A stretch of 64,000 nt of DNA from an uncultured Oscillospiraceae bacterium (lineage in GTDB: Bacteria > Bacillota > Clostridia > Oscillospirales > Acutalibacteraceae): positions 62,001-126,000 of the forward strand of contig CAOKRT010000003.1 in assembly GCA_948471205.1 (NCBI GenBank), read 5' to 3'. Made by a program: the position numbers and the translations under genes. This document shows, one piece after another, positions 58,428-64,000 of this stretch (position 1 is its first letter; each line of letters opens with the position of its first letter). Below the pieces are notes generated by a model. It saw only the letters and a program-made list of their open reading frames with translations, ran no database searches and had not been told where the DNA came from.

Positions 58428-59333
58428 TTACCTTGCAAGTTCCAGCATTCTGTCAAGAGAGATTAATGCTTTTTCCCTTGTTTCATCATCAATTTCAACT
58501 GCATTCAGATTATCCTTCAGGCAATCGTAAACTTTTTGTAAAGTTATTTTTTTCATATCGGCACAAACAGGAAGCGGTTCCGGAAAATAGAATGTTTTAT
58601 CAGGATTTCTTTTCTGCAGTTCATAAGCAACGCCGGTTTCGGTTATAATAATGAATTCATTTTCACTGCTTTTTTCTGCATAATTAATAATGCCGCTTGT
58701 TGAACCTATATAATCTGCATATGCAAGAACATCATCGGTGCATTCAGGGTGCATTAACACCTGAACACCGCTGTGCTGCTGTTTAACAGCTTTAATATCT
58801 TCTGCTGTTATATTGTTGTGAATCGGGCACCAGCCTTCGTTCAAAATAACATTTTTGTCTGAATTCTGTTTCACAAAGCTTCCTAAATTTTTATCCGGAA
58901 TAAAATAAATATTTTTATTTGGAAGTGCCTTAACGATTTTAAGTGCATTTGCGCTTGTAACGCAGACATCGGAAACCGTTTTTAATGCTGCCGAAGAATT
59001 TATGTAGCAAACAACAGCGATGTCATCATATTCTTCTTTTATTTTCAGCACATTTTCAACAGATGCCATGTGCGCCATTGCACAGTCTGCCGAAGCATCG
59101 GGCATAAGCACAGTTTTTTCCGGGCTTAGTATTTTTGCCGATTCGCCCATAAATTCAACGCCGCAGAAAACAATGGTATCTGCATCTGACGATTTTGCAA
59201 TTTTTGCAAGATAAAAGCTGTCGCCCACATAGTCTGCAATTTCCTGCACTTCCGGCGCAACATAGTAGTGGGCCAGAATAACCGCATTTTTTTCCGCTTT
59301 AAGCTGTGAGATTTTTTCTTTTAAATGATTCAT
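58428..59333 (-). CDS. nadA: Quinolinate synthase A
   Basis: A 301-residue enzyme that condenses iminoaspartate with dihydroxyacetone phosphate to quinolinate on a [4Fe-4S] cluster. The three cluster cysteines are present: Cys84 (SADCAMAHM), Cys198 (MHPECTD) and Cys257 (LPVCADM). ILAHYYVAPEVQEIADYVGD and FCGVEFMGESAKIL are signature lines. First gene of the de novo NAD operon. RBS AAAGGAAC. Confidence 0.95.
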   Translation of the reverse strand: MNHLKEKISQLKAEKNAVILAHYYVAPEVQEIADYVGDSFYLAKIAKSSDADTIVFCGVEFMGESAKILSPEKTVLMPDASADCAMAHMASVENVLKIKEEYDDIAVVCYINSSAALKTVSDVCVTSANALKIVKALPNKNIYFIPDKNLGSFVKQNSDKNVILNEGWCPIHNNITAEDIKAVKQQHSGVQVLMHPECTDDVLAYADYIGSTSGIINYAEKSSENEFIIITETGVAYELQKRNPDKTFYFPEPLPVCADMKKITLQKVYDCLKDNLNAVEIDDETREKALISLDRMLELAR

Positions 59334-59359
59334 ATAATTAAGTTCCTTTCGAAACGCTG

Positions 59360-59408
59360 ATATTAGATATACTTATTCTAATATATAATTAAATCTTATT
59401 GATGTCAA
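59360..59408 (-). promoter_or_regulatory. nad operon promoter with overlapping inverted-repeat operator
   Basis: Minus strand TTGACA (59408-59403), 17-base spacer, TATATT (59385-59380). An inverted repeat ATATTAGA-N9-TCTAATAT (59360-59384) covers the -10 and start site. Such a position suits a repressor that responds to nicotinate or NAD. Confidence 0.6.
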
Positions 59409-59520
59409 GATTTTAATGATAATATTATAAAATAATAACTGAAAAGCCGTTATTTGTTGATTTATTTAGGCGAATTTGTTACTATGTTTTAAAAGCAGTA
59501 AAAACAGGCGGTGACTTGTG

Positions 59521-60093
59521 TTGAATGTAAATGTTTATGATTTTGACAATACTATATATGACGGTGAAACGCTTGTAGACTTTATTTTATATTATGTTCG
59601 CCGTGATATAAGAATATGGAAATACATTCCGAAACTCATTGTTATTGCAATAAAAGATGCATTTCATCTTTTTAATATAGAAGAGGCGATAAATGCATAT
59701 GCCTCGTTTTTGGAGGGCTATTATGTCAATCTGAATGATATAGAGGATAGCGTTGTTGATTTCTGGAATAAAAATCAGAAGAAAATTAAGCCGTGGTATG
59801 CCGAAGTCAGGAAAGAAAACGATATTGTTGTTTCAGGAACAACGGATTTTATTTTGGATGAAATCATGAAAAGAATGGATATAAAAAACTATGTCGGTTC
59901 AAGCATAGATAAAAAAACGGGAAAGTTTACCCGCCTTTGTTTTCTTGAAAATAAAGTGAAAATTTTCAGGGAACTTTATCCGGAATGCCATATTGAAAAT
60001 TTTTATACGGATTCCATGAACGACAGGGCAATGATGGATATTGCCGAGAATGTTTATTTTGTGAAAGGTGATAAAATAACGAAAATAAAATAG
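59521..60093 (+). CDS. HAD-IB family phosphatase
   Basis: A 190-residue phosphoserine-phosphatase-like HAD protein. Motif I is YDFDNTIYDGETLVDF, motif II Thr/Ser in VVSGTTDFI, motif III Lys in FLENKVKIF, motif IV FYTDSMNDRAMM. A long helical cap is inserted (about 20-85). Substrate unknown. TTG at 59521 is taken as the start because GGCGGTGA lies 6 bases ahead; the GTG at 59518 is less well spaced. It is followed 21 bases later by the metallophosphoesterase gene. Confidence 0.85.
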   Translation: MNVNVYDFDNTIYDGETLVDFILYYVRRDIRIWKYIPKLIVIAIKDAFHLFNIEEAINAYASFLEGYYVNLNDIEDSVVDFWNKNQKKIKPWYAEVRKENDIVVSGTTDFILDEIMKRMDIKNYVGSSIDKKTGKFTRLCFLENKVKIFRELYPECHIENFYTDSMNDRAMMDIAENVYFVKGDKITKIK

Positions 60094-60114
60094 AAAGGAT
60101 TTATAAAAAACGGT

Positions 60115-61485
60115 ATGAAACTTACTTTTATAGCAGATATGCATTATTATTCCAAAACACTCGGCACAAGCGGCAAGGCATATGAACTTAAATGTGAAAA
60201 AGAGCGTCAATGCCTTGCGGAAACAGGCGATATTATTGATTCGGCTTTCAGGCAGATTTCAGAAAGTGATACGCAGGCCGTTTTTATTATTGGAGATTTA
60301 ACACATTGCGGTGAAACCGCTTCTCATTTTGAAATTCGTGAAAAGCTGTATGAACTGAACAAAACCAAGCAGGTATATGTGATTACCGGTGCATATGACC
60401 GTTGCGGCGATAAGAATTCGGGAAAATCCGATGCTGACAGCGTTTATGATAACACAGATGGTATGAACAGCAGGGATTTGTCAGAATTTTATTATGATTT
60501 CGGACCAAAGCAGGCGATTGACCGTTTTATTACAGAAACAGGCACAATCTGCTATACGGTTCAGCCCGGTGAAAATCTGAGAGTGCTTTGTTTGAATCAT
60601 GATAAAAATGAAAACAGATGGGCAGACTATGCCCCGGATTGCCGGAAATGGATTGAAAAACAGATAAAGCTCGCAAAGCAGGACGGTTGTCTGTTAATCG
60701 GAATGCAGCATTGTCTTCTTATTCCGCATGTTTCTCCGCTTATTACCGGCGGATCTGTTTGTACTGAAAATTGGGAAACGGCAGCTTCCCGTTTTGCAGA
60801 CCTTGGTTTGAAATATATGTTTGCGGGTCACAGCCATATTCAGGCAACGGATACATTTACCAGCAAAAACGGAAATACCATAACAGAAGTGAACGTGGGC
60901 TCGCTGTGCAGCTATCCTGCGCCGATTGTTCATGTTGCTGTAAATGAAGACAATACGCTTGCATATAATGTAGACCATGTAAAAACATTCATACACAACG
61001 GAAAAGAAACAGATGCGCTTTCTTTTCTTGCAGAGTATGCGGCAGCTTTCGTTCACAGAATTTTTGAATGCCGCACCGCAGCGGCTTTTGAAGAACGGCT
61101 TTCAGCGCTTCAGCTTGACGGAAGAAAATTCGGAAAATACTGGAATATAATCAGACCCGTTCTTCAGAAACTTGATCATATGAAAACATATGAGGCTTAT
61201 AAATTCCTGAAAGTTTTCGGTTTTGCAAAAGGCGTATCCAAAGAAGATGCAAAGGAATTCAGTGATAAGCCGCTGAAAGAATTTGTAAGTGAAATATGGC
61301 TTTCGGTGCTGGACGGCGCAATGTTTCCGAAAGATAAAAACAGCACATACTACAGGCTGGTAATGTCTGTTGCGGCTGTACCGTCAAAGGTATTTAAAAA
61401 CAGCAAAAATATGAAAAAGATAACAGAAGCGGCAGATTATGCCTTAACGGGCGGCGAAATCAATAATCAGCATGCTGTAATATAG
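60115..61485 (+). CDS. Calcineurin-like metallophosphoesterase with altered GNH motif
   Basis: A 456-residue protein. Most metal-site motifs are seen: Asp8-x-His10 (FIADMHYY), Asp61 (FIIGDLTHCGET), a His in GMQHCLL and GHSH (FAGHSHIQ). The GNHD/E motif, which gives a metal ligand and the catalytic His, is replaced by TGAYDR (92-95). A helical C-terminal domain of about 170 residues follows. It may be a modified hydrolase. Operon with the HAD phosphatase. Confidence 0.78.
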   Translation: MKLTFIADMHYYSKTLGTSGKAYELKCEKERQCLAETGDIIDSAFRQISESDTQAVFIIGDLTHCGETASHFEIREKLYELNKTKQVYVITGAYDRCGDKNSGKSDADSVYDNTDGMNSRDLSEFYYDFGPKQAIDRFITETGTICYTVQPGENLRVLCLNHDKNENRWADYAPDCRKWIEKQIKLAKQDGCLLIGMQHCLLIPHVSPLITGGSVCTENWETAASRFADLGLKYMFAGHSHIQATDTFTSKNGNTITEVNVGSLCSYPAPIVHVAVNEDNTLAYNVDHVKTFIHNGKETDALSFLAEYAAAFVHRIFECRTAAAFEERLSALQLDGRKFGKYWNIIRPVLQKLDHMKTYEAYKFLKVFGFAKGVSKEDAKEFSDKPLKEFVSEIWLSVLDGAMFPKDKNSTYYRLVMSVAAVPSKVFKNSKNMKKITEAADYALTGGEINNQHAVI

Positions 61486-61491
61486 CGTGAC

Positions 61492-61521
61492 GGGCGGATA
61501 AAATCCGCCCACTGTTTTTTT
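61492..61521 (+). terminator. Terminator after the metallophosphoesterase gene
   Basis: GGGCGGAT (61492-61499) pairs with ATCCGCCC (61503-61510), 3-base loop, then ACTG and T7. Confidence 0.85.
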
Positions 61522-61956
61522 GTAAAATTTAAGAAAAAAATTCAATAAAATAACTTTTGATTTTCAGTAATAAGTAAACTTTTTTCTCTAATAATATACG
61601 TGAAAAGATTATGATAAAAATGTAGCAAAAATAAAACAAATGTACGTGAAAATGCCTGTAATGCTTTTGTAAACATTGTAAATAGAGAATTTTAAAATTT
61701 TTTATAAAAATTTTTTAATACGATATTTTGCATGAAATTATGACGGTTTGCCATATATATTGTTGTTTTGCGACAATATTAAATATTACAAAAGAGTTTC
61801 GAAATATTAAAAGGGGTTTATTTTTTTTTCACACTTTGTTATAATGTCAAAAGTATGAGCAGAGCAGGTAATTTTTGCTTTCTGAAACTCATATATTTAT
61901 ATGTTTATTTCTGCTATGTTTTTATATATTATGTTACAATTTAAGAGGTAATCGTT
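61522..61956 (+). promoter_or_regulatory. Long AT-rich intergenic region with murA promoter
   Basis: An extended -10, TGTTATAAT (61837-61845), gives a start near 61852 and a leader of about 105 bases. The -35 is poor (TTTATT, 61817-61822). The remaining 61522-61830 is AT-rich with ACGTGAAAA twice (near 61610 and 61645). I see no ORF with a ribosome-binding site and no stable hairpin. Confidence 0.5.
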
Positions 61957-63243
61957 TTGGAGAATTTTGTTATCAACGGCGGTCACGAACTTTTTGGTGA
62001 TGTTAATATCAGCGGTGCGAAAAATGCTGCAGTTGCTATTATCCCTGCTGCAATTCTTGCCAATGATGTTGTCAGAATAGAAAATATTCCTAAAATTTCA
62101 GATGTTTCACTTATTATTAAAATACTGGATTGTATGGGCGCATCTGTGAAGATGATAAATTCCGATACAATTGAAATAGATTCAAAAGCGCTTCAGAATA
62201 AAAGTGTGCCTTATGAGCTTGCCTCGCATTTCCGCGCAAGCTATTATCTTATCGGCGCAATGCTGGGCAGATTTAAAAATGCTGAGGTTGCAATGCCGGG
62301 CGGCTGCGATTTCGGCACCCGTCCTATTGATCTTCATATCAAAGGCTTTAAAATGCTTGGTGCAGATGTTGATATTGTAAACGGAATGGTATGTGCCAAG
62401 GCAGAAAAGCTTGTGGGTGCATCAATATATATGGATAATGTTTCGGTTGGTGCAACAATTAATGTTATGCTTGCCGCTGTTCTTGCAAGGGGTCTTACGG
62501 TTATTGAAAATGCCGCCAAAGAACCGCATATTGTTGACCTTGCAAACTTTCTTAACTCAATGGGTGCGGATGTAAGAGGCGCAGGAACGGATGTTATCAA
62601 AATCAGAGGCGCAGAAAAACTTCACGGATGCACATATTCTATTATTCCCGATCAGATTGAAGCAGGCACCTATATGGTTGCCGCTGCTGCCTGCGGCGGA
62701 GATGTGCTTGTTAAAAATGTTATTCCGAAGCATCTTGAATCTATCAGTGCAAAGCTTATTGAAGCAGGCGCTGAAGTGATTGAATATGATGATGCTGTGC
62801 GTGTAACAAGATATAAAGCGCTTAATAAATGCAATGTTAAAACCATGCCGCATCCCGGTTTTCCAACGGATATGCAGCCACAGATGGCCGTGTTGCTTTC
62901 AGTTGCAAACGGCACTTCGCTGTTGTCGGAATCGGTTTGGGATAACCGTTTTCAGTATGTGGGTCAGCTTACCCGAATGGGTGCCAATATTCAGGTTGAC
63001 GGTAAGCTTGCGGTTATTGACGGTGTAGATGAACTAACAGGTGTTAAGGTTAAGGCTACCGATTTGCGCGCCGGTGCAGCAATGATTATTGCGGGGCTGA
63101 TTGCAAACGGAGAAACCGTTATAGAAGATATTAAGTATATAGACCGCGGATATGAAGATGTTGTAAGAAAATTTGCCGCTTTGGGTGCAGATATCAAACG
63201 AGCAGAGATTACGGAAGCGGACAATATGGTAAATGCAGGTTAA
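61957..63243 (+). CDS. murA: UDP-N-acetylglucosamine 1-carboxyvinyltransferase
   Basis: A 428-residue enzyme for the first committed step of peptidoglycan synthesis (enolpyruvyl transfer to UDP-GlcNAc). Lys22-Asn23 in ISGAKNAAV and the active-site Cys117 in PGGCDFGTRPIDLHI are present, so it should be fosfomycin-sensitive (not Asp-type). Other marks: GFPTDMQPQMAVLL and AADLRAGAAMIIAGL-like TDLRAGAAMIIAGLIANGE. Starts with TTG 61957, with AAGAGGT 8 bases ahead. A terminator separates it from the MBL gene. Confidence 0.95.
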   Translation: MENFVINGGHELFGDVNISGAKNAAVAIIPAAILANDVVRIENIPKISDVSLIIKILDCMGASVKMINSDTIEIDSKALQNKSVPYELASHFRASYYLIGAMLGRFKNAEVAMPGGCDFGTRPIDLHIKGFKMLGADVDIVNGMVCAKAEKLVGASIYMDNVSVGATINVMLAAVLARGLTVIENAAKEPHIVDLANFLNSMGADVRGAGTDVIKIRGAEKLHGCTYSIIPDQIEAGTYMVAAAACGGDVLVKNVIPKHLESISAKLIEAGAEVIEYDDAVRVTRYKALNKCNVKTMPHPGFPTDMQPQMAVLLSVANGTSLLSESVWDNRFQYVGQLTRMGANIQVDGKLAVIDGVDELTGVKVKATDLRAGAAMIIAGLIANGETVIEDIKYIDRGYEDVVRKFAALGADIKRAEITEADNMVNAG

Positions 63244-63252
63244 AATTACAGA

Positions 63253-63277
63253 GGGTGACGTTCAGTCACCCTTTTTT
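63253..63277 (+). terminator. Terminator after murA
   Basis: GGGTGAC (63253-63259) pairs with GTCACCC (63265-63271), 5-base loop, T6. Confidence 0.85.
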
Positions 63278-63298
63278 GAATGAAATACGGAGAATAAT

Positions 63299-64000
63299 AT
63301 GTCAAAGGCTTGTCAGCTCTTTTCAGGAAGCAGCGGAAATTCAATATACATAGGAAATAACAGCGGCGGAGTGCTTGTGGATATAGGCGTTTCGGCAAGA
63401 AGGTGCGAATATGCGCTTAACAGAATCGGTGTGTCACCGGAAAGTCTGAAAGCAGTTTTTGTTACACATGAACATAGTGACCATATTTCCGGCATAAGGG
63501 TGTTTGCATCAAAATATAAACTTCCTGTTTTTGCCGCTCCGGAAACATTGGAGGAAATGATGCGAACGGGCACTGTTAACGAAAAAGTAAACGGATTTGA
63601 AATAAATAAAGCACTTGATTTGGATGGTTTTGGGGTTGAAGCTTTCAGAAATTCTCACGATTCCTCTGCCTGTATCGGCTATAAGTTTACAATGCCGGAT
63701 GGACGAAAAATATCTGTATGTACGGATACCGGCTATGTAACAGACGATGCTAAAAAAACGCTTGCAGGCACAGATATGATATTTCTTGAATCAAATCATG
63801 AGATATCTATGCTGGAAAACAGCGCATATCCGTATATTCTGAAAAAAAGAATCCTTTCCGCCAAGGGGCATCTGTCCAATTTTGCGGCAGGTGAATTTAT
63901 GAAAGAACTTTTACAGAGCGGAACAACCAGGTTTGTGCTTTCGCATTTAAGCAGGGAAAATAATATGCCTGAAATTGCAAGGCAGAATGCCGTTTCGGCA
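63299..64000 (+). CDS. yycJ: MBL-fold metallohydrolase, YycJ/WalJ type (cut by right edge)
   Basis: From ATG 63299 (RBS ACGGAGAA) the frame is open to the window end, giving 234 residues without a stop. It opens with CQLFSGSSGNSIYIG, typical of the YycJ/WalJ group, followed by VFVTHEHSDHISGI (HxHxDH metal site), VCTDTGYV (Asp) and LSAKGHLSN (late His). These are small metallo-beta-lactamase-fold exonuclease-like enzymes often near walRK, which is not seen here. The last 20-30 residues lie beyond the window. Confidence 0.9.
   Translation, partial: MSKACQLFSGSSGNSIYIGNNSGGVLVDIGVSARRCEYALNRIGVSPESLKAVFVTHEHSDHISGIRVFASKYKLPVFAAPETLEEMMRTGTVNEKVNGFEINKALDLDGFGVEAFRNSHDSSACIGYKFTMPDGRKISVCTDTGYVTDDAKKTLAGTDMIFLESNHEISMLENSAYPYILKKRILSAKGHLSNFAAGEFMKELLQSGTTRFVLSHLSRENNMPEIARQNAVSA

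Noticed and set aside
47175-61777. TTTGCGACA (TGTCGCAAA on the other strand) near the Spo0A-like genes (47175-47183) and upstream of murA (61766-61775) as possible 0A boxes
   Set aside because: The 0A-box core is TGNCGAA; both sites have an extra C and break the core, so they cannot be called Spo0A sites on sequence alone.
1-64000. CRISPR arrays, rRNA operons, insertion sequences
   Set aside because: No regularly spaced repeats, no rRNA signatures and no transposase or recombinase protein were seen anywhere in the window.

Overview
The window looks like chromosome of a low-GC, anaerobic, spore-forming Clostridia (Eubacteriales/Oscillospirales-like). The evidence is a SpoVT gene, two Spo0A-type DNA-binding proteins, Fe-S-rich redox enzymes (an NfnAB-like pair, a PflX-like radical SAM protein, NadA), strong TTGACA/TATAAT promoters, T-tailed hairpin terminators, and several TTG start codons (rlmD, lepA, the NfnA-like gene, murA, a HAD phosphatase, one XRE gene). 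There is no rRNA, no CRISPR array and no transposase. One tRNA (Pro, anticodon CGG) is present. Both window edges cut genes.

Layout: 0-2.4 kb, ABC-2-like transporter cassette with a membrane-anchored unknown. 2.5-5.1 kb, amino-acid-binding lipoprotein divergent from ilvA-ridA. 5.1-9.6 kb, LTA-synthase-like sulfatase, radC, GPH sugar symporter. 9.7-14.7 kb, leftward operon of a two-subunit ABC exporter plus a MATE pump. 14.9-22 kb, two Na/Pi cotransporter paralogues around a PhoB/PhoR-like two-component system, a membrane XRE protein and a lipoyl-less E2-like acyltransferase. 22.1-27.4 kb, a divergent catabolic locus (TetR + FGGY kinase leftward; class III aminotransferase + double-domain class II aldolase rightward). 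27.5-31.4 kb, two small XRE regulators and a yybP-ykoY (Mn2+) riboswitch in front of a P-type Ca/Mn ATPase. 31.5-40.6 kb, translation and RNA genes (rlmD, lepA, trmN6, rsmI), an ECF sigma factor, a PflX-like protein and mscL. 40.6-45.1 kb, hydrolase, IolB, Fe-ADH, EamA transporter, then a promoter/Phe-rich leader ORF/terminator before a P-loop kinase. 45.1-47.9 kb, holin-GH25 lysin pair, two receiver-less Spo0A C-terminal-domain proteins, tRNA-Pro. 48-55.4 kb, a PurF-like protein without its glutaminase cysteine, YczE-like membrane protein, a candidate sRNA, spoVT, PHP phosphoesterase, NfnAB-like pair, acetyltransferase. 55.5-59.4 kb, thioredoxin and the nadA-nadB-nadC-ferredoxin operon. 59.5-64 kb, HAD phosphatase, metallophosphoesterase, murA and the start of a YycJ-type MBL protein.

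The most interesting signals are regulatory. (i) At 50665-50759 (minus) a complete small-RNA gene is visible, with promoter, two hairpins, a CCCC linker and a terminator whose loop also shows CCCC. (ii) A palindrome GTCAAYC-N3-GRTTGAC occurs twice, in front of ilvA-ridA and in front of the E2-like gene. (iii) Tandem 30-bp repeats and AGTGA palindromes lie around the promoter of the TetR/kinase/aminotransferase/aldolase locus. (iv) Two adjacent standalone Spo0A DNA-binding domains are encoded at 46.7-47.6 kb. All functional assignments come from motif recognition only; no database search was run.
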